Assembly: GCA_026707285.1 (NCBI GenBank)
Contig: JAPOXD010000019.1
Span: forward strand, 117,786-181,785
Direction of reading: 5' to 3'
Source of the DNA: Chloroflexota bacterium
GTDB lineage: Bacteria; Chloroflexota; UBA11872
Length of the DNA: 64,000 bases
Positions 43,383-51,320 of the stretch are shown one piece after another. Numbering within the stretch: the stretch's first letter is position 1; each line of letters opens with the position of its first letter. A program made the position numbers and the translations under genes. The notes beneath the pieces were generated by a model. That model was given only the letters and a program-made list of their open reading frames with translations, had not been told where the DNA came from and did not search any database.

Positions 43383-45383
43383 CTAGGTGCTTGGAATGAG
43401 GTGTCCGGTGATGCGTACGTTGTAAAAGTAAATATTCTTTGAAGGGTCTGATCCGTTGCATCCCAAAGTCAATGAAATATCGTCACCGTATTGAAGCCCA
43501 GATTCGTGATGCACCGCCTCTCCATTGATGAATAGCGCAGTCGCTCCACGATCATAGATGAATCTCACATGGAATCGTGGCCCGCCAGGTACAGAGTCGA
43601 GTAAGGCCGGGTGTACGAAGCGCTTCACGAATCTCCTGGCGCCCTCGTAATCGGCTCCCAATCGTACCCACGATATCGTTTGATGCGTATGGCGACCATA
43701 GTCATAGAATTCGCCAAAGCCGATTCCGTCACGGTACCCCCACGGCGTACGTTTGCCTTCGATTCGCAAACTCGCGAAAGATCGCTCGGGGGGCAACCAC
43801 ACGTCCATCGTGAGCTCAATGGACCCACCCCGAACGAAAAGCGACTTCTCGCCATACCCCCCTGCGGCGATGGCGTCCCGTGGACACGCGATGCTCGCGC
43901 GCTCAAGCAGCGGGTAACGGTCGAAGAGGGGACGCACCGAACTCGCGGGGGCTACGCCGCGGGCAATGTCATCCAGCCAAGCGTCCACCAGCGCCTGCGC
44001 CTCTGTCGCCGTGAACAGCGAGTCGAGCCTCCGGATTTCGGGTGAGACGCTGGCCGCCATCCCCACCACGCGCCCCGACGTGGTGGCGACTGGTCCGCCG
44101 CCGTTGCCGGCGTCGAGCACCGGGGCGAGGACTGCCGGCTGGCCAGGCTCCAGCAACCAGGCGATGAGCGGCGTCGCCGTCGGCGTCGAACGACACTCCA
44201 CCGCTCGGCCTTCCGGCAAGCTCGTGGCGTCGTAGCCAAGAGCCACGAGGCCGGTCGCTTGGGCCAGGTCCTCGGCCGCGCCCCAGTTCACCGGAATGTG
44301 CCCGTCGCCTTCAACCTTGATGAGGGCGACGTCGTGCTGGGCGTAGCCCGCCACGAACTGGGCGTTGGCGGTATAGCCGCGCGGGCTCGTCACCACAAAC
44401 GTGGCCGCGTCCACCGCCAGGCGCCACGGGATGACCGCATAGCCGCTCGCAGTAACGACAAATCCCGTCCCGCACGCTTGGTCGGTGGCGACGCGCAGCA
44501 GGGACAGCTCCACGAACCTGGCCACGTCTTCGGGGGTGGACCCATACGGGCCACGCCGGCTCTCCAGCCCGAGCTCCAACTGGTCGCCGACCGCGAGCGG
44601 CGATTCCGGGCCAAAGGCCAGGTACTGCTGCCAGGCGCGGTAGGGATAGCGGCTGTCGCGCAGGGTGTCGCCCAGCAAGCGCAGCTGGACGGGCGCCCCG
44701 GCCGACTCGGGATGGAATTCGAGCACGGCGGCCTGAAAATACTGGCGAATGCGGCTGTCGGGCGGGCGGCCTGGGATGTGCAGGTCGGCCTCGCCATGGT
44801 TGTCCGCGCGCGCATCCGTCTTGGGGAAGCCGAAGGACGCCACCCCGCCCAGCCGGTGGAAGAAGTCGGCGAAGCCGATGTTCTCGCCTTCCACCGAGAG
44901 GTTCGAGACTTTGTGGCCCCAGGGACCGAGCAGCTCGCCGGGGTTGGCGTTGGTCAGGTGCAGTTCGACGCCTTGGTCGATGGAGCCGCCGAGTCCGCCG
45001 CCCAGATAGTCCCAGGCGAGCCGGCGCAGGAAGGTGGGCGCGCCGCCGTCGGGGGGCGGCCGCCAATCGATGACGCCGCGCTGGTAGTACTGGGTGAGGG
45101 TGCCGGGCCGCTCTTCGACGATCGCCGAGGTCGGGTAGCCCCAGCGTTCGATGCCGCCGGTCCGGGTGTAGTTCGCCAGGAAATCGGCGCGGAAGTCGTT
45201 GCCGTCCGCAAACGTCCCGGCGACGTCCACGATGTTGTGTTCCAGGGGCTCGAAGTATTGGGCGTCCTCAACCTCGGCCGTCGCGAAGCCCGATTCGTCG
45301 CCGCGGGCGTTCGGCGGCTCGGCCACCGCCCACAGCGCCAGGGCGAGCAGCGGCACGGCGACGAGGGCTCGCTTCCACGACAT
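43383..45383 (-). CDS. Secreted protein with inactive trypsin-like domain and C-terminal jelly-roll, copy B
   Basis: About 666 residues from ATG 45383. The signal peptide SWKRALVAVPLLALALWAVA is unrelated in detail to copy A's, but from ESGFATAEV onward nearly 480 residues are identical to copy A, including the same Arg-for-His and Gly-for-Ser changes in the protease fold. The C-terminal domain differs at about one residue in four (for example PPERSFASLRIEGK against PREGSTAGLRIEGK), concentrated in loops, suggesting different ligands. It is separated from copy A by a 251-bp gap whose sequence also resembles that after copy A. Confidence 0.75.
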   Translation of the reverse strand: MSWKRALVAVPLLALALWAVAEPPNARGDESGFATAEVEDAQYFEPLEHNIVDVAGTFADGNDFRADFLANYTRTGGIERWGYPTSAIVEERPGTLTQYYQRGVIDWRPPPDGGAPTFLRRLAWDYLGGGLGGSIDQGVELHLTNANPGELLGPWGHKVSNLSVEGENIGFADFFHRLGGVASFGFPKTDARADNHGEADLHIPGRPPDSRIRQYFQAAVLEFHPESAGAPVQLRLLGDTLRDSRYPYRAWQQYLAFGPESPLAVGDQLELGLESRRGPYGSTPEDVARFVELSLLRVATDQACGTGFVVTASGYAVIPWRLAVDAATFVVTSPRGYTANAQFVAGYAQHDVALIKVEGDGHIPVNWGAAEDLAQATGLVALGYDATSLPEGRAVECRSTPTATPLIAWLLEPGQPAVLAPVLDAGNGGGPVATTSGRVVGMAASVSPEIRRLDSLFTATEAQALVDAWLDDIARGVAPASSVRPLFDRYPLLERASIACPRDAIAAGGYGEKSLFVRGGSIELTMDVWLPPERSFASLRIEGKRTPWGYRDGIGFGEFYDYGRHTHQTISWVRLGADYEGARRFVKRFVHPALLDSVPGGPRFHVRFIYDRGATALFINGEAVHHESGLQYGDDISLTLGCNGSDPSKNIYFYNVRITGHLIPST
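43873..45293. repeat. 1.42-kb homogenised core, copy B
   Basis: The partner of 41570-42990. Both boundaries lie inside the coding sequences: one just before the jelly-roll domain, the other just after the signal peptide, so the homogenised block covers exactly the shared middle of the proteins. Confidence 0.85.
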
Positions 45384-45520
45384 TGGTGCGAGCGTTCTCA
45401 AATTTCGGCGAGAGGATTGAGCGTTCACGCCGTGGCCGGACGCGCTCGAGTCGTGACCCCGTCGCTGCCATGACGCCTGTGCCGCATCGGGGCAACCGTC
45501 CGCGTCCGTGTCATTGCAAC

Positions 45521-45559
45521 CCAAACTATCGAGCCTTGATTGCGTCCTAACGTATCAGG
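45521..45559 (-). promoter_or_regulatory. Conserved upstream element of copy B
   Basis: Minus strand: CTGATACGTTAGGACGCAAT followed by CAAGGCTCGATAGTTTGGG, aligning with the element at 43241. In this copy the stretch contains stop codons in the gene's frame, which argues that it is not coding in either copy and supports the later start codons chosen. Confidence 0.45.
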
Positions 45560-45778
45560 CTCGTCCGGTACCAGCTTACTGGTACGTATGTGCCCCTGGC
45601 GTTCGGCGATGCGGGGGAGCGATGGACTGTTACTGCGAACGAGGGCGGGCGCGAAGGCGGAAGAGGCCACGGCTCCGCCGGGATGCCCGTACGTCGATTG
45701 GGAACAGCCGGCATGCCTGCCGCGTTCCCGCCGGCTCCTCAAATGGGGCCAGACTTGCAGGTCCGAACCGGCGAAGCA

Positions 45779-45835
45779 CGGCGCCGAAAGTGGGACTCGA
45801 AGCCACGCCGCCCAGAGGCCACAAGCCCTTCAAGA
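45779..45835 (-). pseudogene. Degenerate 3' half of a tRNA-Leu
   Basis: Minus strand: CTTGAAGGGCTTGTGGCCTC, then TGGCTTCGAGTCCCACTTTC and GGCGCC, about 75% identical to the tRNA-Leu fragment at 56311-56367. The T-loop TTCGAGT is kept, but no 5' half or acceptor partner is present. It lies in the 407-bp gap 45525-45931, otherwise without genes. Possibly an old integration scar. Confidence 0.45.
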
Positions 45836-45858
45836 CTGCAGCGGGCGACGTTGAACCC

Positions 45859-45888
45859 TTGACATGCAAGCACGCACTTGCATATCGT
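45859..45888 (+). promoter_or_regulatory. Promoter of the ArsR-VOC operon
   Basis: A perfect -35 TTGACA at 45859-45864 and a -10-like TATCGT at 45883-45888 with an 18-bp spacer. The spacer is occupied by operator 1, so a bound repressor would block polymerase. Confidence 0.55.
45864..45883. promoter_or_regulatory. Operator 1, ATGCAAG-N6-CTTGCAT
   Basis: ATGCAAGCACGCACTTGCAT is a perfect inverted repeat of 7 + 7 bases around 6, sized for a winged-helix dimer. It sits between the -35 and -10 of the promoter. Confidence 0.65.
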
Positions 45889-45899
45889 GGGCCGCAGAC

Positions 45900-45919
45900 A
45901 TGCAAGCAAACACTTGCCT
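45900..45919. promoter_or_regulatory. Operator 2, ATGCAAG-N6-CTTGCct
   Basis: ATGCAAGCAAACACTTGCCT repeats operator 1 with two changed end positions, 36 bp downstream (about three and a half helical turns), between the promoter and the regulator's start. Confidence 0.6.
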
Positions 45920-45931
45920 GAGACTGGTTTC

Positions 45932-46222
45932 GTGGATGTGTATCGCGCGATTGCCGACCCGACCAGGCGAGCCATCCTGGACGAGCTCGTCGATCGGTCA
46001 GGTCAATCGCTCTTCGAGATTTGCGCACGCCTGACCATGAAGCACGGCATCAACTCCTCGCGGCAGGCGATCGCGCAACACCTGGACGTCCTGGAGGCCG
46101 CCGGGCTGATTCGCACGAGGCGCGTGGGGAGGTCGAAGCACCATTGGTTCGTGGGCGGCCCGCTGAAGGCCATCGCGGAGCGTTGGCCGATCTCGACTGA
46201 CGAAAGGGGATTCGAACGATGA
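45932..46222 (+). CDS. ArsR-type winged-helix transcriptional regulator
   Basis: About 96 residues from GTG 45932. DVYRAIADPTRRAILDELVD, then the helix-turn-helix NSSRQAIAQHLDVLEAAGLI and the wing RTRRVGRSKHHWFVG are the HTH_20/ArsR pattern. It has no Cys metal site, so it probably responds to an organic ligand or simply represses. Two inverted-repeat operators cover its promoter, which implies autorepression. Its end overlaps the VOC gene by ATGA, the usual regulator-VOC pairing. Confidence 0.85.
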   Translation: MDVYRAIADPTRRAILDELVDRSGQSLFEICARLTMKHGINSSRQAIAQHLDVLEAAGLIRTRRVGRSKHHWFVGGPLKAIAERWPISTDERGFER

Positions 46223-46614
46223 GGATTAACCTGGCCGGCGTCTTCGTGGACGACCAACAGAAGGCGCTTCGCTTCTACACGGAAACGCTTGGCTTTCAGG
46301 TCAAGCACAACATTCCCTTGGGCGAGTACGCCTGGATCACGGTGGTATCCGCGGAAGACCCGGAAGGGACGGAGTTTCTGCTTGAGCCTGATGCCCATCC
46401 GGCGGTCCGTCCCTTCTTGAAGGCGATTGTGGCGGACGGTATCCCCAGCACCTCCTTCGCGGTCGACGACGCGCAAGCCGAATACGAACGTCTCGTGGAA
46501 AAAGGCGTGCGCTTCGTACAGTCGCCAACCGACCTCGGGACCGTCGTTACGGCGATATTCGACGATACGTGCGGCAACTTGATCCAGATCATGGAGGAAA
46601 AACCTCAACCGTAA
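46219..46614 (+). CDS. VOC (glyoxalase/dioxygenase) superfamily protein
   Basis: 131 residues with two beta-alpha-beta-beta-beta units: INLAGVFVDDQQKALRFYTE and TSFAVDDAQAEYERLVEKGV. It ends FDDTCGNLIQIMEE, with the conserved Glu of the second unit; the first metal His is absent (GVFVDD), so metal binding is doubtful. It is translationally coupled to the ArsR regulator and presumably induced with it. Such pairs often handle toxic small molecules, but the substrate is unknown. Confidence 0.85.
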   Translation: MRINLAGVFVDDQQKALRFYTETLGFQVKHNIPLGEYAWITVVSAEDPEGTEFLLEPDAHPAVRPFLKAIVADGIPSTSFAVDDAQAEYERLVEKGVRFVQSPTDLGTVVTAIFDDTCGNLIQIMEEKPQP

Positions 46615-46654
46615 CGATTGTGAGCAGTCCCACCAGCCCCGTAGGACGTGGCCG

Positions 46655-46790
46655 GTCGCCGATCAGTTGCATCGCCGACTAGCCAGCCCGTCCGCACGAC
46701 CGCCGGCAACGCAACGGCCACACGTGCAATCAGCGCAAGCGCGCTGCCAACACACTTCGCCAGCCGCCGCCCGGTGAGGTCGCGGAACGG
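46655..46790 (-). repeat. Imperfect direct repeat, copy B
   Basis: Minus strand: GGCGAAGTGTGTTGGCAGCG ... CGGACGGGCTGGCTAGTCGG, then CGATGCAACTGATCGGCGAC, matching 40848-40965 in the same orientation. The first eight codons of the nuclease-helicase are recognisable (MQLIGDR against MQLIDDR) and then similarity stops, so this is a relic of that gene's 5' end. It fills most of the 201-bp gap before the metallopeptidase. Confidence 0.65.
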
Positions 46791-46815
46791 CCGCAGCACA
46801 AAGCTGCGGCGACAC

Positions 46816-47544
46816 TCACAGCGGCAGCAGGTGCCCTGCCTCGCGGAGCCGCTGACGCCGCTGCTGGACGTCCGGCATCGCTCCGGCCACCAGCCCCCAG
46901 AACTCCGGCCCGTGGTTCTTGATCGACAAGTGCGCCAGCTCGTGCACGACGATGTACTCCACGAGCGCGGGCTCCAGCATCATCGCCCGCCAGTTGAAGC
47001 GCAGCGTGCCGTCCGGTGCGCAGCTTCCCCAGCGTCGACGCTGATCTCGAATGAGCACCCGCGGCCTGTCGCCCCGCCCTAGCCGTGGCCACCACCGCTC
47101 CACACTGGTTGGAAGGCGCGCAGCCGCCCGCGTCCGATACCAGCCCACCACGGCTCGTCGGACGCCGTCATAACGCTCACGGTCGGACACCCCCATCGGC
47201 ACCGTGACTCGAAACCGCCAGTGGTCGAATCGCACGGCCGCCGTCCGCACGTCAGCCTGCTCCACCACCAAGCGCACATTTCGGCCCAGGTAGGGCAACG
47301 TTTCACCGCTCACGAAGCGCTTCGGCGCGGCTGCCAATGTCTCCGCGGTGCCGTGGCGCAGAATCCAGGCCGCCCGCTTGCGCACGATCCCCCGAATCTC
47401 GTCAGGAGGCGTGGACAGCGGCGCGGCAACCTGAACCCCGGCCCCGTCCACCGTGATCTGCACCGTTTTCTTTCGTCGCGAACTGCGGCGCACCCCAAAC
47501 TCGATGGTGGTCTCGCCATAGCGGACGGAGCCCCGCTCCCTCAC
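46816..47544 (-). CDS. YgjP-like (DUF45) zinc metallopeptidase
   Basis: 242 residues. The zinc motif HELAHLSIKNHGPEFW (HExxH with a third His) near residue 200 and the preceding RRWGSCAPDGTLRFNW are the hallmarks of DUF45/WLM-type metallopeptidases. Its GTG start overlaps the HsdR stop by four bases (GTGA, 47541-47544), so it is translated with the restriction subunit. DUF45 proteins are frequent neighbours of type I restriction systems; the role there is not established. Confidence 0.9.
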   Translation of the reverse strand: MRERGSVRYGETTIEFGVRRSSRRKKTVQITVDGAGVQVAAPLSTPPDEIRGIVRKRAAWILRHGTAETLAAAPKRFVSGETLPYLGRNVRLVVEQADVRTAAVRFDHWRFRVTVPMGVSDRERYDGVRRAVVGWYRTRAAARLPTSVERWWPRLGRGDRPRVLIRDQRRRWGSCAPDGTLRFNWRAMMLEPALVEYIVVHELAHLSIKNHGPEFWGLVAGAMPDVQQRRQRLREAGHLLPL

Positions 47545-50500
47545 GCCCCGGACCTCCGGCGGGCTACTTCGACGATTAGACTCGCCAGCTCGTCCAGGCG
47601 CTCTTCCGTGAAGTCGCCCGTGGGCCGTAGTACTCGTTTAATGTCGCGGCGCATCTCGCGCTGCACTTCCAGATTCGACGACCAGTCGACCACGACGCTG
47701 TGGCGCTGGACGACGCTCTCAACCCGCCGGGCAACCTTGGTGAGTTCTTCGTCGGGGGCTACCCGATAGGCATCCGAATTCTCGCGGGCGGAATTGACTC
47801 CAGACGCGCCATGCGAATCGGAGGCCGCCCCATCCGCACCTGGACCGGCCAGCAACTCATAGACCGCGAAGGACACAGCCGAGAGACCGTGCTGCGCGGC
47901 AATATCGGATTCGCCGTGAATCCGTCGCCGAATCTCCGCCATGCGCCGGCAGGCCTCGGCAGTGTCGATCAGACGCTGTCGAAGCTCCTCGATGATGCGT
48001 TCCAACTGCTCCGACAGCTTCTCGAAGAAGGCGGGGTTCGCCTCCAGTCGCTCGTTGATCTGCGCGCGTACCGCGTGCTCCATCAGCGAGGCCCGCGCCT
48101 CGTCATGCGGCAGGTGGGCAATCTTCTGCTCGAACTCCTGGTCCAGGATCGACAGCGGCTGCATCAGGGGACGCACCTCCGCGTCGATGCGCGCGTCGAT
48201 CAGCCCCTTGACCTTCGCGCCGATGTCGGTCCAATCCAGGTGGGCGTCCTCGCGCAGGAATTGGGCGCGCGCGTAGGCGCGAATCGCCGTCAGACGCGCC
48301 AACCGGTCCACGTAAGCCGCGGCGCCCGGATCGGGCAAGTAGCGGTCCATCAAGAGTGAAAATCGGCGGTAGTCCGCGTTGAAGCGTTCGAACAAGTCGG
48401 CCTTGATTTCGCCCTCTGTTGAGGCGTCCGGCGCAAACCGGGCCGCGCAGTCCCAGACATTCCCCAGGTCGAGCCCCTTGAAGTGCGACTCGGCCTGCAC
48501 CGCCGCGGCCTCGATTGCCGGTCCGGGGTCTTCGTCCAGCTGACGCATTGAGTCCTGAACCTCGGGCCAGTCGAACGTCGCCAGCGCCGCTTCCAGGTCG
48601 CGTGAGACGCCGTGGTAGTCGATCACCAGGCCGTGCGGCTTTTGAGTGTCCACGTCGTCCGGGCGATGCGAGAAGCGGCGGTTCACGCGAGCGATGGCCT
48701 GCAAAAGCCCGTGCTCCTTGAGTCCGCGGTCCAGGTAGAGCACCTGCTCCACGGGGGCGTCGAAACCCGTCAGCAGCATGTCCACCACCACCAGAACCTG
48801 CGGCTCGCCGTCGGGGTCGACGAAGTCGCTCACGATCTGCTCCTGGTTCAGGTTTTGCGCCGTCTGGAACTCGGGTCCGTCATTGCGGTCGGTGGTAATG
48901 ATGGGATAGGCGCTCAGGCCAAAACTGTTCAGGTACGCGGCATTTCGCAGCGCCGCCGCGCGGCTGGGCGCCACCACCTGCGCCTTGAAGCGGTTCGGCC
49001 ACACCTTGGTCTTGAAATGCTGCGCGATATCCAGGGCAATCCTCTCGATGCGCTTCTCGGCCTCCGCCACCGTGTCCTTGTTCGCGTAACGCCGCCGGAT
49101 CCGCGCCTGGTCCTCGTCCGAAAGGTCGCCGAACATGGCGTCGAAGAGCATGTCCAGCGTTTGCGGCCCCTCGATGTGCAGCTCCGGCAGCCGCGCCTCG
49201 TAGAAGATCGGCACCGTCGCGCCGTCGGCCACCGATTGCGGAATGGTGTAGGAATCGATCAGCGGGCCGAAGCGATTCATCGTGCTTCGCTTGAACCCCT
49301 GGTCAATGGGCGTGCCCGTGAATCCGATCAGCGCCGCATTGGGCAGGGCCTGCGACATGCGCGCCCCCAGCATTCCGTACTGCGTCCGATGCGCCTCGTC
49401 CACCATCACGACCACGTCCTCGGAGGCATTGAGCACGTCCAGGCGACCCCCGGAAGCGTTCAGGGCTTCCTCGAACTTCTGAATGGTGGTCATCACCGTG
49501 CGCCCGGCGCCGCGGGTCAGCAGCCGCCGCAGACCGAGCGTGGTGGGCGCCCGCTCCGGCGCGGGAAAGCCGCAGCGCGCGAAGGTGCCGCTGATCTGTC
49601 GATCCAGCTGCGTGCGGTCGGTGACTACCACGATGGTCGGATTGTTAAGGCGCGGCTCGCGGCGCAGCTTGGTGGCCAGCCAGAGCATCGTCAGCGACTT
49701 GCCCGAGCCCTGCGTATGCCAGACCACGCCGCCGCGATCCTCGGGACGGCGGCCCGTCATCAGACGGTCCAGCGCCTTACCCACCGCGCGGTACTGCTGG
49801 TAGCGCGGGAGCTTCTTAACCAGCTTGCCGCGCTCGGGCTCATAGACCACGTAGTCTCGCAGGACGTCCAGAAGCGTGGCCGGCGCCAGCAACCCCACGA
49901 TCAGCTGCGCCTGGCCTTCGGGCTCGACGCCGAATCGTCGCCGCACCTCGTCGGCCGTATACGGCAGCAGAGATTTCCACGCCACGTAGGCGTTCTCCGG
50001 CGCGCCCAGCCCGGCGTAGGCCGCGGCGGTGCCGCAGTGGGCCACGCACAGCAGGTTGGTGTGAAACAGCTCCGGCGCACCAGTTCCGTGCCACTCAGGT
50101 CCCGCTTCCTGGTAGCGCCGCAGCTGGCGCACCGCCTGCGTCTTCCAGACGTCGAGCAGCGACGGCGATTTGGCCTCCATCACCACCAGCGGCAGACCGT
50201 TGACGAATAGCACCAGGTCCGGCTTCACCACCCGCTGGTCGTCCTCCTGGTCCCGCCGCTCGTTGCCGCGGCGCACCCAAAACTGCGTCGTCACCACGAA
50301 CTCGTTCAAGCCGCCGTGCGGGTGGTCGAAGTCGAAGAAGCGGGCATTGCGGCTCTGGCGGCCGCCGGACGTGTCCACGCGCACTGGCATTCCGTAAATC
50401 AGGTACTCGTGCACCCGTTGATTGCGCGCCATGCCGCTCGCGTCCACGCGCTCCAGCTCGTCGATCACCCAATCCGCCTGCGGCTCAGTCATCCACTCGT

Positions 50501-50672
50501 TCAGCCGCAGCAACGCCCGCCGCAGGCGCCGCTTCAGCAACACCTCGCGTTCGTCCCCGCGCTCCGCCGCGAGCGTTTCCCGTGGGACGTAGGTCCACCC
50601 CAGCTTCTCCAGCAACTCCCGCGCCGGATCCTCGGCGGCGCTGAGCTCGTTGAGCTTGGCGGGAGTGGTCAC
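47541..50672 (-). CDS. hsdR: Type I restriction-modification system, restriction subunit HsdR
   Basis: 1043 residues. The N-terminal nuclease has PDLVLFVNGLPLVVMEAKSP (Asp, Glu-x-Lys; about 151-170). The SF2 translocase has Walker A HTQGSGKSLTML at about 319, VVVTDRTQLD, MVDEAHR, IGFTGTPID, and the second RecA domain with DMLLTGFDAP and QAIARVNR. It is complete in length. HsdR cuts DNA lacking the modification after ATP-driven translocation. The GTG start overlaps the HepT stop (GTGA at 50669-50672), which is unusual: HsdR normally follows HsdS or HsdM directly. Confidence 0.95.
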   Translation of the reverse strand: MTTPAKLNELSAAEDPARELLEKLGWTYVPRETLAAERGDEREVLLKRRLRRALLRLNEWMTEPQADWVIDELERVDASGMARNQRVHEYLIYGMPVRVDTSGGRQSRNARFFDFDHPHGGLNEFVVTTQFWVRRGNERRDQEDDQRVVKPDLVLFVNGLPLVVMEAKSPSLLDVWKTQAVRQLRRYQEAGPEWHGTGAPELFHTNLLCVAHCGTAAAYAGLGAPENAYVAWKSLLPYTADEVRRRFGVEPEGQAQLIVGLLAPATLLDVLRDYVVYEPERGKLVKKLPRYQQYRAVGKALDRLMTGRRPEDRGGVVWHTQGSGKSLTMLWLATKLRREPRLNNPTIVVVTDRTQLDRQISGTFARCGFPAPERAPTTLGLRRLLTRGAGRTVMTTIQKFEEALNASGGRLDVLNASEDVVVMVDEAHRTQYGMLGARMSQALPNAALIGFTGTPIDQGFKRSTMNRFGPLIDSYTIPQSVADGATVPIFYEARLPELHIEGPQTLDMLFDAMFGDLSDEDQARIRRRYANKDTVAEAEKRIERIALDIAQHFKTKVWPNRFKAQVVAPSRAAALRNAAYLNSFGLSAYPIITTDRNDGPEFQTAQNLNQEQIVSDFVDPDGEPQVLVVVDMLLTGFDAPVEQVLYLDRGLKEHGLLQAIARVNRRFSHRPDDVDTQKPHGLVIDYHGVSRDLEAALATFDWPEVQDSMRQLDEDPGPAIEAAAVQAESHFKGLDLGNVWDCAARFAPDASTEGEIKADLFERFNADYRRFSLLMDRYLPDPGAAAYVDRLARLTAIRAYARAQFLREDAHLDWTDIGAKVKGLIDARIDAEVRPLMQPLSILDQEFEQKIAHLPHDEARASLMEHAVRAQINERLEANPAFFEKLSEQLERIIEELRQRLIDTAEACRRMAEIRRRIHGESDIAAQHGLSAVSFAVYELLAGPGADGAASDSHGASGVNSARENSDAYRVAPDEELTKVARRVESVVQRHSVVVDWSSNLEVQREMRRDIKRVLRPTGDFTEERLDELASLIVEVARRRSGA

Positions 50673-51037
50673 GCGTTATCCGATGCCAAGGCCAACAACC
50701 GTCGCAATCTAGGCAATAGGTCCGGGATATCGGTTTGGATGACGTCCCATACGACATCGTCGTCGATGCCCAGGTAGCCGTGAGCGACGCGATTCCGCGT
50801 CGCCACTATGCGCCGCCATTCGACCTCCGGATGGGCGTCGCGAATGCAGTCTGGGACATGCGTTGCTGCCTCGCCGACAAGCTCGATGTTGCGCAGGACG
50901 GCGTCGTAGGTGCGCTCGTCGGCGATGAACGTCTCCTGGTCCATCCCCTCCGTATAGGACAAGATCTTGGCGCCGAACTCGATCATGTCCTTCACGTACA
51001 GGCGCCAGGACCGAGATTCGTCGTGACCGTCAGACAT
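50669..51037 (-). CDS. hepT: HepT-like HEPN ribonuclease toxin
   Basis: About 122 residues from ATG 51037. A four-helix HEPN/DUF86 protein with the catalytic R-x4-H-x-Y motif in ATRNRVAHGYLGID and the typical SWRLYVKDMIEFGAKILSYT and RNIELVGEAATHVP. HepT toxins are RNases held in check by the MNT nucleotidyltransferase partner, which AMPylates the Tyr in the motif. It overlaps MntA upstream by eight bases and HsdR downstream by four. Confidence 0.9.
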   Translation of the reverse strand: MSDGHDESRSWRLYVKDMIEFGAKILSYTEGMDQETFIADERTYDAVLRNIELVGEAATHVPDCIRDAHPEVEWRRIVATRNRVAHGYLGIDDDVVWDVIQTDIPDLLPRLRRLLALASDNA

Positions 51038-51320
51038 GCAACGCCTCGCGCTCCACAAAGGGCCGGAACTCTGAGCGCAGAGCCTTGTCGGTCACAAGGT
51101 CCACCCGGCGGCCCAGCAAGTCTTCGATATAGAACTGCACGCCAAAGTACGACCGCGATGTCGCCGGCCCGTCAAACCGGACGAGAATGTCAATGTCGCT
51201 CCGGTCGGTAGCCTGGTTCCGCGCGAACGAACCGAACAGGGCAAGTCCGGCGACTCCGAATCGCTCGGACAGCGTGCCTCTATGTTCCCTGAGCGTGATG
51301 AGAATCTCGTCGCTATGCAC
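51030..51320 (-). CDS. mntA: MntA-like minimal nucleotidyltransferase antitoxin
   Basis: 96 residues from GTG 51320. GLALFGSFARNQATDRSDIDILVRF carries the GS-x10-D-x-D signature and a third Asp is in GRRVDLVTD, so the polymerase-beta-type site is complete. It is the antitoxin of the HepT gene that follows. Its start overlaps the stop of the TIR gene by eight bases, tying the toxin-antitoxin pair to the operon. Confidence 0.9.
   Translation of the reverse strand: MHSDEILITLREHRGTLSERFGVAGLALFGSFARNQATDRSDIDILVRFDGPATSRSYFGVQFYIEDLLGRRVDLVTDKALRSEFRPFVEREALHV

Noticed and set aside
45525..45860. Open frames of about 100 codons on both strands before the ArsR gene
   Set aside because: They have no similarity or ribosome sites and cross the tRNA relic; the region is better read as non-coding.
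46605..46799. A small signal-peptide-like protein gene on the minus strand
   Set aside because: The sequence is the degenerate copy of the 5' region of the nuclease-helicase gene and ends abruptly in unrelated sequence, so it is treated as a repeat relic.
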